Positions 8,193 through 17,802 of a DNA stretch of 64,000 nucleotides are shown piece by piece. The first letter of the stretch is position 1, and the number at the start of each line of letters is the position of its first letter. This stretch comes from an uncultured Lachnospiraceae bacterium. Its GTDB lineage: Bacteria > Bacillota > Clostridia > Lachnospirales > Lachnospiraceae. The DNA lies in NCBI GenBank assembly GCA_910577645.1, contig CAJTOL010000005.1:1-64000 (forward strand). Direction: 5' to 3'. The translations under genes were made by a program, and so were the position numbers. The notes beneath the pieces are model-generated. The model saw only the letters and a list, made by a program, of their open reading frames with translations, searched no databases and was not told the DNA's origin.

Positions 8193-9254
8193 TTATTCCG
8201 TCAGGAATTTATAAACCGTGGTGGTATCGTACTCTTCCCCTGCCTTTAAAACAGGAGAAGGGAACTGAGGCTTATTCACTGCATCCGGGAAATGCTGAGT
8301 CTCAAAACAGTAGGCCTGACGGGGGCCGTAAACGGCTCCGTCCTTTCCCGGCACATCCCCCTTTAAGCCGTTGGCAGTATAAAACTGCATACCCGGAAGG
8401 TCGGTGTAAACCTCCATGACACGGCCGGATTTATGATCCACAGCCTTGGCGCAGAGAGAAAGCTCCCCTGCCGGATGGTTTAATACCCAGTTGTGGTCAA
8501 AGCCCTTGCCCTGCACCACTGCAGGAAAATCGGAGTCAATGTCCTGGCCTATGGGCTTTAAGGAAGTAAAATCCATGGCAGTACCGGCTACCGGGTCTAA
8601 AACTCCTGTGGGAATGGAGCCGGCGTCTGCCGGGGTATAATAGTCTGCATCGATCCACACTTCCTGATCTAAAATGTCCTTGCAGTCATGTCCCGCCAGA
8701 TTAAAGTAGCTGTGATTAGTAAAGTTGGCGATGGTATCTGCATCTGCTGTCATCCGGTAGCGGATCATCAGGCTGTCATCTTCCGTTAAGGTATAGGTAA
8801 TGGAAATGTCCGCATTGCCCGGATACCCCTGATCCCCGTCCGGACTGAATAAAGAGAAGGTAACACGGCTTCCCAGGGCGGTCTCCTCCTCCACTGCATC
8901 CCAAACCCGGTTGTGGTATAAATCCGGCGCACTGTGAAGGTTGTTAATGCCTAAGCTGTTTTTAAACAGCTCATAAGTTTTGCCGTTTAAGGTAAACTTG
9001 GCTCCGCCAATGCGGTTGGCATTGCGGCCTATGGGCGCGCCCAGGTGAGGAGGATTCTTTAAATTGTTTTCCAGGGTGTCATACCCCAAAACCACATCTT
9101 TAAAATTCCCCTCCTTATCCTTTACCAGCATGGTAATCCACAGAGCTCCCAGAGTGAGAAAGCTTGCGGATGTGCCGTTTGCGTTGGTTAAGGTGTAGCA
9201 GTCCACTGTCTGCCCGTCCGGCATGGTTCCGTAAAATTTTTTCGCTACTGCCAT
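8193..9254 (-). CDS. galM: Aldose 1-epimerase (mutarotase)
   Basis: This enzyme interconverts alpha and beta anomers of glucose or galactose in the cytoplasm. Family landmarks are present: GRNANRIGGAKF near the substrate pocket, NNLHSAPD with the first His, NFTNHSYFNLAG with the catalytic His, and CFETQHFPDAVN with the catalytic Glu. At 353 aa the length is normal. A GGGGG-type ribosome binding site precedes the ATG. No Leloir genes are next to it, so it probably serves general sugar metabolism. Confidence 0.95.
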   Translation of the reverse strand: MAVAKKFYGTMPDGQTVDCYTLTNANGTSASFLTLGALWITMLVKDKEGNFKDVVLGYDTLENNLKNPPHLGAPIGRNANRIGGAKFTLNGKTYELFKNSLGINNLHSAPDLYHNRVWDAVEEETALGSRVTFSLFSPDGDQGYPGNADISITYTLTEDDSLMIRYRMTADADTIANFTNHSYFNLAGHDCKDILDQEVWIDADYYTPADAGSIPTGVLDPVAGTAMDFTSLKPIGQDIDSDFPAVVQGKGFDHNWVLNHPAGELSLCAKAVDHKSGRVMEVYTDLPGMQFYTANGLKGDVPGKDGAVYGPRQAYCFETQHFPDAVNKPQFPSPVLKAGEEYDTTTVYKFLTE

Positions 9255-9308
9255 TTGTAATACCCCCTTGTTTATATAAAATATGGTGCTCTTGTCTGCT
9301 GAGGATAT

Positions 9309-10394
9309 CTACTTTGCTTCAATATACCCTTTTGCAGTTAACAGCTCCGCGCAAAGAACGGCTCCGCCTGCCGCCCCTCTTACGGTATTGTGGGACAGGC
9401 CTACAAACTTATAATCGTAAACCGTATCCTCTCTCAAACGTCCTACAGAAACGCCCATTCCCTTTTCATAGTCCACATCCTCTGTAACCTGAGGGCGGTT
9501 GTCTTCTTCCAGATACTGCATAAACTGCTTCGGAGCGCTGGGAAGGTTCAGTTCCTGGGGAATTCCTTTAAAGCTTCTGATCTTCTCAATAAGCTGTTCC
9601 TTAGAAGGTTTCTTTCTGAACTTTACGAATACAGCGGCAGTGTGACCGTTTAATACGGGAACCCGGATACACTGACAAGTAATAACCGGCTCTTCGGCCT
9701 TTACAATAACCCCGTCCTCAATCTTGCCCCAGATCCGCAGAGGCTCCTGCTCGCTCTTTTCCTCCTCGCCGCCAATGTAGGGGATAATATTCCCCACCAT
9801 CTCCGGCCAGTCCTTAAAGGTCTTTCCTGCGCCGGAAATCGCCTGGTAGGTGGTTGCCACTACCTCATAAGGCTCAAATTCCTTCCATGCAGTAAGTACA
9901 GGCGCATAGCTCTGAATGGAACAGTTAGGCTTTACTGCGATAAATCCTCTTTTGGTCCCCAGCCTCTTTTTCTGGAATTCAATTACATCAAAGTGTTCCG
10001 GGTTAATCTCCGGCACTACCATAGGAACGTCAGGAGTCCATCTATGGGCGCTGTTATTAGACACCACCGGAACCTCTGCCCTGGCATACTCCTCCTCAAC
10101 GGCCTTGATCTCATCTTTAGACATATTTACGGCGCTGAATACAAAATCAACATCTGCCGCCACCTCATCTACCTGGGTAACATTTTTTACTACCAACTTC
10201 TTTACTTCCTCCGGCATAGGAGTATCCATCTTCCAGTTTTCTCCCACTGCCTCTTCATAAGTCTTTCCGGCAGAACGGGCACTGGCAGCCACGGTAACAA
10301 CTTCATACCAGGGATGGTTTTCTAATAAAGAAATAAATCTCTGGCCTACCATACCGGTAGCTCCTAAAATACCGACTCTTAATTTCTTTTCCAT
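9309..10394 (-). CDS. asd: Aspartate-semialdehyde dehydrogenase
   Basis: This enzyme reduces aspartyl phosphate to aspartate semialdehyde with NADPH, on the route to lysine/diaminopimelate, threonine and methionine. The NADP-binding loop GILGATGMVGQRF starts the protein. The catalytic Cys lies in VKPNCSIQSYAPVL. At 361 aa and with this N-terminus it resembles the archaeal/fungal-type branch rather than the proteobacterial one. GAGGAGAG precedes the ATG. A possible promoter (TTGCAT, 17 nt, TAGGAT) lies upstream near 10420-10455, but read-through from the topoisomerase genes is also possible. Confidence 0.95.
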   Translation of the reverse strand: MEKKLRVGILGATGMVGQRFISLLENHPWYEVVTVAASARSAGKTYEEAVGENWKMDTPMPEEVKKLVVKNVTQVDEVAADVDFVFSAVNMSKDEIKAVEEEYARAEVPVVSNNSAHRWTPDVPMVVPEINPEHFDVIEFQKKRLGTKRGFIAVKPNCSIQSYAPVLTAWKEFEPYEVVATTYQAISGAGKTFKDWPEMVGNIIPYIGGEEEKSEQEPLRIWGKIEDGVIVKAEEPVITCQCIRVPVLNGHTAAVFVKFRKKPSKEQLIEKIRSFKGIPQELNLPSAPKQFMQYLEEDNRPQVTEDVDYEKGMGVSVGRLREDTVYDYKFVGLSHNTVRGAAGGAVLCAELLTAKGYIEAK

Positions 10395-10581
10395 AACTTA
10401 TCTCTCCTCATATGTTGGTTTCCTTACATGGCTCTTATCCTATACCAAACCCCCAAAAAATGCAAGAAATATTTTCCGCAACAGTTGAGACGGCGGATGA
10501 TTTGGTGAAAATTTTGTGTGTCAAGCCTGCTTGTAAGTCAAAATTTGTACCAAATTCCCCATCTGCTCCTCCGTCCAATTC

Positions 10582-12816
10582 CTACAACCGCACCTTACTT
10601 CCTTTTCCGTCCCTCTTAGCCACTTTTAAGCGGTTCAGATGGACTTCCTTTTCTTTATAAAGAACCACCGGATTCTCCCCAATCAGGTAAAGTTGTTCTA
10701 ATTCCTCTCCGGCAGCCAGTTTAATCCCTCTCACACCCCTGGAGTTTTTCTTCATAACCGAAATCTCTTCCAGAAGAAATCTTAAGAATATACCGCTGCT
10801 GGTCTGAAGCACCACGTCCGTCTGGCCTTCTGCAGGAACGATTGCTGCGATCTTATCTTCATCCTGAAGCTTTGTGGAGGCTACAAGCCGGTTGTTGGTC
10901 TCAAATTCTTCGGCAGGCACCTGTTTTACCATACCCATCCGGGTGGCAAAAAGCAGCAATTTCCCCTTCATGGCAGCGGCACAGGTGAGATAAACCACCT
11001 CTTCCTTTGCGCCGTCAAATTTGCAGAGATTGTCTGCGGGAGTTCCCTTATCCTTAAGCTTTCCTGCCGGAATATCGGAAACCTTAATCTGATGCAGGTT
11101 CCCTGTGTCGGTAAAAATACAAATCTTGTCGTCTGTCTGGCAGGGAATTACATAGGTGTTTTCCGAATCTGCAGTCTCCTGATTCTTCTCATAAACCGGC
11201 TTATCCAAAAGCTTACAATAGCCGAACCGATCCATAACAAAGACCACATCTCTTACCTGAACCGGCTCTTCTACATAGACTGCCTCCTTGCCGTCCTCAA
11301 TCAGGGTGCGGCGGGGAAGAGAAAATTCCTCTTTAATGTGATCCAGATCCCCTTTAATAACCTGGGCCATTTTCTCCCTGCTATTTAAAATGGAAGTATA
11401 CTCTTTGATTTTCCGCAAAGTCTCCCGATGCTCTTTTTCCAGAGCCAGGATTTCCAGACCGATTAATTTATAAAGGCGCATCTCCAAAATAGCGGAAGCC
11501 TGGCGCTCCGTAAAATGAAGCTTCTTTGCGTCCTCCTCAAAGCCGGGGATTTTAAAAGTAATCTTAGATGTATCGCCTTCCGTAAGACAGGCCTTGGCAT
11601 CTTTTAAATTCTTAGACCCTCGCAGTATGGCGATAATCAGGTCAATTACATCACATGCCTTGATTAATCCCTCCTGAACCTCTTTTTTCTCCAATTCCTT
11701 ATTGAGAAGAACATTATACTTTTTATTGGCCGTCTGGTATTGAAAATCCAAAAAATTCTTTAAGATCCCTCTAAGGCTTAAAGTCTCAGGCCGTCCCCCG
11801 GCAATTGCCAGCATATTGACGCCAAAAGTATCCTCCAGCTTGGTCTTTTTATAAAGGATATTCCGGATTTTTTCAATATCCGCATCCTTTTTCAGCTCTA
11901 ATACAATGCGGATTCCTTCCTTATTAGATTGGTTGGAAATGTCCACCACATCCGGCAGCTTTTTGTTCTCCACCAGATCCGCAATGTCCGTAAGGAATTT
12001 GTTGATTCCGGCGCCGATCATGGTATAGGGAATCTGAGTAATCACCAGCTTGTCCTTATCCGCCCGCCGCTTGCCAAGCTCTACCTCCAGCTTTCCCCGA
12101 AGTTTGATCTTCCCCGCTCCGGTCTCATAGATAGCGGGAAGATCTTTTTTATTGGCAATAATTCCTCCTGTGGGGAAATCCGGGCCAGGCATTAATTCCA
12201 TCATTTTCTCTGTGGAAATCTCCGGATCGTCAATATACGCCTTTACCAGATCCACAACCTCCCCCAGGTTATGGGGCGGGATACTGGTGCTCATACCTAC
12301 GGCAATTCCCTCGGATCCGTTAATCAGCAGATTGGGCACCCGAACCGGAAGCACCTCCGGCTCCTTTTCCGTCTCGTCATAGTTGGGAACAAATTCTACG
12401 GTTTTATCCAGATCCTTTAAGTATACTTCCTCAGCAAATTTTTTCAGACGGGCTTCGGTATAACGCATAGCCGCCGCTCCGTCCCCCTCAATGGATCCGA
12501 AGTTGCCGTGGCCGTCCACCAAAGGCATTCCCTTTTTAAATTCCTGAGACAAAACTACCAGGGTTTCGTAGATAGAGCTGTCCCCGTGAGGATGGTATTT
12601 ACCCATGGTATCGCCTACAATACGGGCCGACTTCCTGTGAGGCTTATCGTGATTTAGCCGAAGCTCGCTCATATCATAGAGGACACGGCGCTGAACCGGT
12701 TTCAGTCCGTCTCTGGCATCGGGAATCGCTCTGGCCGTAATAACGCTCATGGAGTAATTCATGTAGCTTCTCTGCATTTCTTCTGAATATTCGGTTTTTA
12801 TAATTTTCTCAGCCAT
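10582..12816 (-). CDS. parC: Type II topoisomerase A subunit, topoisomerase IV-like (ParC)
   Basis: This is the DNA-cleaving subunit of a type II topoisomerase. The winged-helix motif KPVQRRVLYDMSE and the catalytic Tyr in AAMRYTEARL are present. The 744-aa protein is shorter than typical GyrA (about 820 aa or more). In the first beta-propeller blade, where GyrA carries the QRRGGKG box needed for DNA wrapping, it reads GYCKLLDKPVYEKNQETA. That favours a decatenase over gyrase. Its partner B subunit lies 11 nt upstream. A canonical gyrA/gyrB pair would be expected near the origin elsewhere, which I cannot see. Confidence 0.85.
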   Translation of the reverse strand: MAEKIIKTEYSEEMQRSYMNYSMSVITARAIPDARDGLKPVQRRVLYDMSELRLNHDKPHRKSARIVGDTMGKYHPHGDSSIYETLVVLSQEFKKGMPLVDGHGNFGSIEGDGAAAMRYTEARLKKFAEEVYLKDLDKTVEFVPNYDETEKEPEVLPVRVPNLLINGSEGIAVGMSTSIPPHNLGEVVDLVKAYIDDPEISTEKMMELMPGPDFPTGGIIANKKDLPAIYETGAGKIKLRGKLEVELGKRRADKDKLVITQIPYTMIGAGINKFLTDIADLVENKKLPDVVDISNQSNKEGIRIVLELKKDADIEKIRNILYKKTKLEDTFGVNMLAIAGGRPETLSLRGILKNFLDFQYQTANKKYNVLLNKELEKKEVQEGLIKACDVIDLIIAILRGSKNLKDAKACLTEGDTSKITFKIPGFEEDAKKLHFTERQASAILEMRLYKLIGLEILALEKEHRETLRKIKEYTSILNSREKMAQVIKGDLDHIKEEFSLPRRTLIEDGKEAVYVEEPVQVRDVVFVMDRFGYCKLLDKPVYEKNQETADSENTYVIPCQTDDKICIFTDTGNLHQIKVSDIPAGKLKDKGTPADNLCKFDGAKEEVVYLTCAAAMKGKLLLFATRMGMVKQVPAEEFETNNRLVASTKLQDEDKIAAIVPAEGQTDVVLQTSSGIFLRFLLEEISVMKKNSRGVRGIKLAAGEELEQLYLIGENPVVLYKEKEVHLNRLKVAKRDGKGSKVRL

Positions 12817-12827
12817 GGTACGCTCCC

Positions 12828-14747
12828 TTATGCATCAATTTCCGCTTCGTCCGCATGTTCATAGATAAACCGGCGTCTTGGCGGCACATCACTGCCCATC
12901 AGCATTTCCGTAATCTCCGAGGCCATACGGGCATCCTCAATTTCCACCTGCTTTAACACCCTTCTCTCCGGATCCAGGGTAGTCTCCCAGAGCTGATCCG
13001 GATCCATCTCCCCCAGTCCTTTATAGCGCTGTAAGGTAAACTCTCCTGTGTGGGTTTTCCGGTAGCGCTCCAGATCCTTTTCATCGTACAGGTACTGTTC
13101 CTCGCCCCGCTTTGGTATCACCTTAAACAGAGGCGGCATGGCAATGTAAACATGGCCGTTGTAAATTAATTCCGGCATAAACCGGTATAAAAAGGTTAAC
13201 AGCAGGGTGTCAATGTGGCTTCCGTCCACATCCGCATCTGTCATCAGAATAATCTTGTGGTAGCGCAGCCTGTTTAAATCAAAGTCATTTCCATATCCTT
13301 CCGAAAAACCGCAGCCAAACGAATTGATCATGGTCTTGATCTCCGCATTGGCCAGAACCTTGTCCATAGAAGCCTTTTCCACATTTAAAATCTTTCCCCG
13401 GATAGGAAGAATGGCCTGAAACTGCCGGTCTCTGGCTGTCTTTGCCGATCCTCCTGCAGAATCTCCCTCCACAATAAAGATCTCGCATTTTACAGGATCC
13501 CTGCTCTCGCAGTTTGCCAGTTTTCCGTTGCTGTCAAAGGAAAATCTGGACTTGGTCAGCATGTTGGTCTTCGCTTTTTCCTCTGCCCGGCGGATTTTAG
13601 CAGACTTTTCCGCACAGGCGATAACAGACTTCAGCGTCTCCAGATTCCGATCAAAATATCGCTCCAGCTCCTCCCCTGCCACAGTAAATACTGCCTTGGT
13701 AGCATCTGCGCTGGCAAGCTTGGTCTTAGTCTGGCCCTCAAAAATCGGATCCGGATGCTTTACCGCAATCACTGCTGTCATGCCGTTTCTGGTATCCGCC
13801 CCGGTAAAGTTGGAATCCTTTTCCTTTAAAATACCAAGCTCTTTGGCGTAGGTATTAATCAAGGCAGTAAATTTGGTCTTAAATCCCACCAGATGGGTGC
13901 CGCCCTCCTGAGTAAAAATGTTATTGCAGAAGCCTAAAATGTTTTCCTCAAAGGCATCTACAAACTGAAGAGCTACCTCCACCTCTACCCGATCCACAGA
14001 GCCTTTAAAATAAATGGGATCGTGAACCGGTTCTTTTCCTGTATTCAGCGCCTTTACATAAGCGGCGATTCCTTCCGGCTCTGAGTAGGAAAGCTGCTCT
14101 TCCTCCCCCGGCCGCTTATTTTCGTAGTTCAGAGTAAGGCCCGGATTTAAATAGGCGGTCTCGTGGAGACGGCTTTTAATCCATTCCGCCTTAAAACGGG
14201 TTTTTTCAAAAATTTCCGGATCCGGCAGAAAATTAATCTCTGTTCCGGTTTCCCTGGTCTTTCCCAGGGTAGGAAGCATACCGTTTACCAGCTCCACCAC
14301 CGGGATGCCTCTCTCATATCCGTCATGATGGATAAAACCGTCCCGGTAAATCTTTACATCCATTTTCGCAGAAAGGGCGCTTACCACGGAAGAGCCTACG
14401 CCGTGAAGGCCGCCGCTGGTTTTATATGCATTGTTGTCAAATTTTCCGCCTGCGTGAAGGGTGGAAAATACTACCCTGGCAGCGGAAATTCCTTTTTTAT
14501 GTAATCCTACCGGGATACCCCGGCCGTTATCCTTTACCGTACAGGAGCCATCAGCCTCCAATGTCACCCATACCTGACTGCATACTCCTGCCAGATGCTC
14601 GTCTACCGCATTGTCCACGATCTCATAAACCAGGTGGTTTAACCCCTTGGTCCCCACGCCTCCAATGTACATCCCTGGCCGCTTTCTTACCGCTTCCAGG
14701 CCTTCTAAGACGGTGATACTGTCCGCATTATACTGTGTACTAGCCAT
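12828..14747 (-). CDS. parE: Type II topoisomerase B subunit, topoisomerase IV-like (ParE)
   Basis: This ATPase subunit pairs with the A subunit directly downstream. The GHKL ATPase domain is complete: LEAVRKRPGMYIGG, EIVDNAVDEHLAG, VKDNGRGIPV and GGLHGVGSSVVNA-type glycine loop (here GLHGVGSSVVSAL). The TOPRIM motif EGDSAGGSAK and the DADVDGSHI metal site follow. At 639 aa it lacks the large insert of Gram-negative GyrB. The start at 14747 has GGAGG six nt upstream. A promoter is seen at 14781-14810. Confidence 0.88.
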   Translation of the reverse strand: MASTQYNADSITVLEGLEAVRKRPGMYIGGVGTKGLNHLVYEIVDNAVDEHLAGVCSQVWVTLEADGSCTVKDNGRGIPVGLHKKGISAARVVFSTLHAGGKFDNNAYKTSGGLHGVGSSVVSALSAKMDVKIYRDGFIHHDGYERGIPVVELVNGMLPTLGKTRETGTEINFLPDPEIFEKTRFKAEWIKSRLHETAYLNPGLTLNYENKRPGEEEQLSYSEPEGIAAYVKALNTGKEPVHDPIYFKGSVDRVEVEVALQFVDAFEENILGFCNNIFTQEGGTHLVGFKTKFTALINTYAKELGILKEKDSNFTGADTRNGMTAVIAVKHPDPIFEGQTKTKLASADATKAVFTVAGEELERYFDRNLETLKSVIACAEKSAKIRRAEEKAKTNMLTKSRFSFDSNGKLANCESRDPVKCEIFIVEGDSAGGSAKTARDRQFQAILPIRGKILNVEKASMDKVLANAEIKTMINSFGCGFSEGYGNDFDLNRLRYHKIILMTDADVDGSHIDTLLLTFLYRFMPELIYNGHVYIAMPPLFKVIPKRGEEQYLYDEKDLERYRKTHTGEFTLQRYKGLGEMDPDQLWETTLDPERRVLKQVEIEDARMASEITEMLMGSDVPPRRRFIYEHADEAEIDA

Positions 14748-14780
14748 GTTACTCCTCCATATCTTGTGAAATCCTTACCC

Positions 14781-14810
14781 ATTATACACACAAAGGAAGG
14801 GATTTGGCAA
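14781..14810 (-). promoter_or_regulatory. Promoter of the parE-parC pair
   Basis: On the minus strand, TTGCCA (14810-14805) and TATAAT (14786-14781) are spaced by 18 nt, 33 nt before the parE start. Confidence 0.65.
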
Positions 14811-14837
14811 GGGATTTCTTACCCTCGGCAGCCAAAA

Positions 14838-14884
14838 GGAAATGCGCCGCGGCGGTCATAACCAAAACCTCCGCAGCGCATTTC
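14838..14884 (-). terminator. Terminator of the wall-binding-repeat gene
   Basis: AAATGCGC and GCGCATTT close a long GC-rich stem around a 12-nt loop, followed on the minus strand by CCTTTT. It lies 23 nt after the stop at 14907. Confidence 0.65.
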
Positions 14885-14906
14885 TACGCCTGAAACCTCT
14901 ATGGAA

Positions 14907-15401
14907 TTAGAAAAGCACGCCTTCCTCGTCTGCTATCCTTCCGTTGGGAGTGGTCCGTTCCACATACATCTGGCCTCTGGAACTATCCGGCTCAAACTCA
15001 AAGAAATACCAGTCCTCACCGATCTTCTGCCAGCCGATAAGCATGTGGCCATCCTGCTCAAAGTAGTAGTCTCTTTCGTCGATTTTCTGCCAGCCTTTTA
15101 CCTGATAGCCGTCCCCGTCTAAGTAGTACCAGCTGCCATTATTAATCTGCAGCCATACGTTGCTTAAATAAGTTCCGTCTGTCAGAATATATCTGGTGCC
15201 GTGCTCGTCCGTCTCCCAGTGTGCCGCAACTGGTTTAACCTCCAGGGGTTGTGTTTCCTGGGCAGGCTTCCTTGCGTCAATATAGAACACTTTCGGCTCC
15301 TCCGCTTCCCCCTCTGCTGCAAACGCAGTCATGGGAACCAGGGCAAGCAGCGCAGATGCGGCAAATGCGGCTGTGAGTTTTAAGATACCCTTCCTTTTCA
15401 T
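14907..15401 (-). CDS. Small secreted protein with cell-wall/choline-binding-type repeats
   Basis: The 164-aa protein starts with a signal peptide (MKRKGILKL, hydrophobic core, cleavage expected near AFAAEG). Two to three aromatic repeats follow (GSWYYLDGDGYQVKGWQKI, RDYYFEQDGHMLIGWQKIGEDWYFFE), the pattern of CW_binding_1/choline-binding repeats. There is no enzyme domain, so it is probably a surface or matrix protein. AGGAGG precedes the ATG. It has its own promoter (15437-15465) and terminator (14838-14884). Ligand and role are unknown. Confidence 0.75.
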   Translation of the reverse strand: MKRKGILKLTAAFAASALLALVPMTAFAAEGEAEEPKVFYIDARKPAQETQPLEVKPVAAHWETDEHGTRYILTDGTYLSNVWLQINNGSWYYLDGDGYQVKGWQKIDERDYYFEQDGHMLIGWQKIGEDWYFFEFEPDSSRGQMYVERTTPNGRIADEEGVLF

Positions 15402-15436
15402 AATTAAACCTCCTGCATTTTATAATGTTTAGGTTT

Positions 15437-15465
15437 ATTATGCGCTCTTTGTCGCTTTTTGTCAA
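15437..15465 (-). promoter_or_regulatory. Promoter of the wall-binding-repeat gene
   Basis: TTGACA (15465-15460) and CATAAT (15442-15437) are spaced by 17 nt on the minus strand. The -35 box overlaps the licT stop codon. Confidence 0.65.
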
Positions 15466-16322
15466 CTATTGCCATCTTCTCCAACTCTCTTTGAAGCTTT
15501 CTGAAGCCTTTGGATGTGGACGGTTAAGTATACCATCTCTTCCTCCAGCACCACATAGGAAGTTGTCCGCTCAATATAAGCCGCCACCTTTCCCGCACAT
15601 TCATAAGCATCCATATACTGGATCCGGATCAGATTCATCAGGCTTTGCTCCCAGATCCGGGATTCCTTCTCATGCATGGCCCGCTGTATAAAAAACTTCA
15701 GATGGGTCACAAAGCGCTCGTAGTCCAGAGATTCCTCCTCAATGGTAATATTAAAGTGATATTTTACAATGTTCAGCGCATCCTGGATAATCTTGGTCAT
15801 AACCTTGGAGCGCTCCATATCCAAATCCAGCTCAGAATTTAAAATATGCATGGCGATAAAGCCGGCCTCGTCCACAGGCATCTCAACACCGGTGTAACGC
15901 TTAATAATGGCAATAGCCTCTGTTCCAATCCGGTATTCATGGTTGTAATAATGCTTAATTTCCCACAGCATGGAGTTAGGCAGCGCAATTCCCTGTTTGA
16001 TACGGTTAATGGCAAAGTTTAAATGATCCATCAGGGCAATATAAAGGTTCTCATCCAGCTCCTTATTTAAAGAAAGCTGGGCATAGGACACGATTTCGTT
16101 TGTCATATGCATGTACTCATAAGGAATCTCCCTGGCCAGGCGCTGGAAATTTAACACCTGATTTTCGTCAAAACGGGTAAACCTCTTTTCTACCCTGGCA
16201 GGATCTACTTCATCTCCTATCTTCTGTTGAAACCCGATACCGCTTCCCATCAAAACCAGCTCGTGGTTTTGTTCATCCACTGCCGCAATGACATTATTAT
16301 TAATAATCCGTGTTACCTTCAT
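15462..16322 (-). CDS. licT: BglG-family transcriptional antiterminator
   Basis: This RNA-binding protein prevents termination in beta-glucoside operon leaders when the sugar is present. An N-terminal CAT RNA-binding domain (residues 1-55, MKVTRIINNNVIAAV) is followed by two PTS regulation domains. The four regulatory His residues fall at 100, 159, 207 and 269, the same positions as in B. subtilis LicT. They are the targets of EII and HPr phosphorylation that set its activity. The gene closes the operon EIIBCA-GH1-licT. A RAT target for it is present upstream of the EIIBCA gene at 19957-19989. Confidence 0.95.
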   Translation of the reverse strand: MKVTRIINNNVIAAVDEQNHELVLMGSGIGFQQKIGDEVDPARVEKRFTRFDENQVLNFQRLAREIPYEYMHMTNEIVSYAQLSLNKELDENLYIALMDHLNFAINRIKQGIALPNSMLWEIKHYYNHEYRIGTEAIAIIKRYTGVEMPVDEAGFIAMHILNSELDLDMERSKVMTKIIQDALNIVKYHFNITIEEESLDYERFVTHLKFFIQRAMHEKESRIWEQSLMNLIRIQYMDAYECAGKVAAYIERTTSYVVLEEEMVYLTVHIQRLQKASKRVGEDGNS

Positions 16323-16359
16323 GAATTTCTTCTCCCCTTAAATTGTGGAAAAGCTTCTT

Positions 16360-17787
16360 TCACAGATCCTCACCATTGGAGGCGATAACCTTTTTGTACC
16401 ATTCAAAGGAAGCCTTTTTGCTTCTCTTTAATGTTCCCTTTCCGTCGTTGTCCTTGTCTACATAGATGAAGCCGTAGCGCTTTTTCATCTCACCAGTGCT
16501 GGCGCTGACTAAGTCAATGCATCCCCAGGGAGTATATCCCATAAGCTCTACGCCGTCCAGGTTCACTGCTTCTTCCATTGCCTGAATATGGGCTCTTAAG
16601 TAATCGATTCGGTATTGATCGTCAATAAATCCGTTTTCATCCGGAGTATCCACTGCACCCAGTCCGTTTTCCACAATAAACAGGGGCTTCTGATACCGTT
16701 CATAAAGCGCGTTCATGGTGATCCTCAGACCCAGGGGGTCAATTTGCCAGCCCCACTGGGAAGCCTTTAAATAAGGATTTCTCAAAGTAGCAAAGGCATT
16801 GCCTGATGTCTGGCCGTATTTCTCCGGCTCCGCGCTGGTCAGCCTGGAAGAATAGTAGGAAAAGGAAATAAAATCTACCGGATGAGCGGCGAGAACCTTC
16901 TCATCCTCCTCTGTAATCCCAATGTCAAACCCTTCTCTCTCAAAGAGCTTTAATGCGTAAGAAGGATATTTTCCTCTGGACTGGACATCAATGAAGAAGA
17001 AATTATCCCTGTTTTTCTGCAGAGCTTCCATCTGGTCTCTGGGATCGCAGGTATATGCATAATACTGACCTGCTGCCAGCATACAGCCGATCTTGTTCTC
17101 CGGATCGATCTCGTGCCCTATTCCGGTTGCAATGGCAGATGCCACCAACTCGTGGTGGGCTGCCCGGTACTTGGACTCTTCCTGGTTCTCCCCTTCTTCA
17201 AAGAGGATGCCGGCTGCCATAAAAGGCAGATGAAGGATCATATTAATCTCATTAAAGGTCAGCCAGTATTTTACTTTGCCTTTATATCGGGTAAACAGAG
17301 TCCGGCAGTATTTTACATAAAGATCGATCATCTCTCTGCTCTTCCAGGAGCCAAATTTTTTGGTACAAGCTACAGGAGCATCAAAATGTACAATGGTAAC
17401 CAAAGGCTCAATGCCATACTTATGGCACTCGTCAAACAGCTCCTCATAAAATTTTAAGCCTTCCTCATTAGGTTCTTCATCAAAACCGTTGGGGTAAATT
17501 CTGGTCCAGGCAATGGACAGGCGGTAGCACCGAAAGCCCATTTCCGCAAAGAGTGCAATATCTTCTTTAAAATGGCTGTACATATCAATGGCTTCATGGC
17601 CCGGATAAAAATATCCCTCTTCACACTCCAGCATCTTCCTTGTGCCGTTCATTACCTGCCTTCTGTCCGGCCCTGCTGGGATCAAATCTACGTTTGCCAG
17701 CCCTCTGCCGTCTTTATCATAGCCGCCTTCGCACTGGTTGGCGGCAGTTGCACCGCCCCATAAAAAACCTTCCGGTAAACGTCCCAT
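16360..17787 (-). CDS. 6-phospho-beta-glucosidase, GH1
   Basis: This enzyme hydrolyses phosphorylated beta-glucosides delivered by the EIIBCA transporter. It is a complete GH1 barrel of 475 aa starting FLWGGATAANQCEGG. The acid/base Glu lies in LTFNEIN and the nucleophile Glu in FIVENGLG. The C-terminal ...SASTGEMKKRYGFIYVD stretch is typical of phospho-beta-glucosidases. CAGGAGG precedes the start. The gene lies 15 nt after the EIIBCA gene and 37 nt before licT, so all three are one operon. A paralogue lies at 21942. Confidence 0.94.
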   Translation of the reverse strand: MGRLPEGFLWGGATAANQCEGGYDKDGRGLANVDLIPAGPDRRQVMNGTRKMLECEEGYFYPGHEAIDMYSHFKEDIALFAEMGFRCYRLSIAWTRIYPNGFDEEPNEEGLKFYEELFDECHKYGIEPLVTIVHFDAPVACTKKFGSWKSREMIDLYVKYCRTLFTRYKGKVKYWLTFNEINMILHLPFMAAGILFEEGENQEESKYRAAHHELVASAIATGIGHEIDPENKIGCMLAAGQYYAYTCDPRDQMEALQKNRDNFFFIDVQSRGKYPSYALKLFEREGFDIGITEEDEKVLAAHPVDFISFSYYSSRLTSAEPEKYGQTSGNAFATLRNPYLKASQWGWQIDPLGLRITMNALYERYQKPLFIVENGLGAVDTPDENGFIDDQYRIDYLRAHIQAMEEAVNLDGVELMGYTPWGCIDLVSASTGEMKKRYGFIYVDKDNDGKGTLKRSKKASFEWYKKVIASNGEDL

Positions 17788-17802
17788 ACGAAACCTCCTG
17801 AA

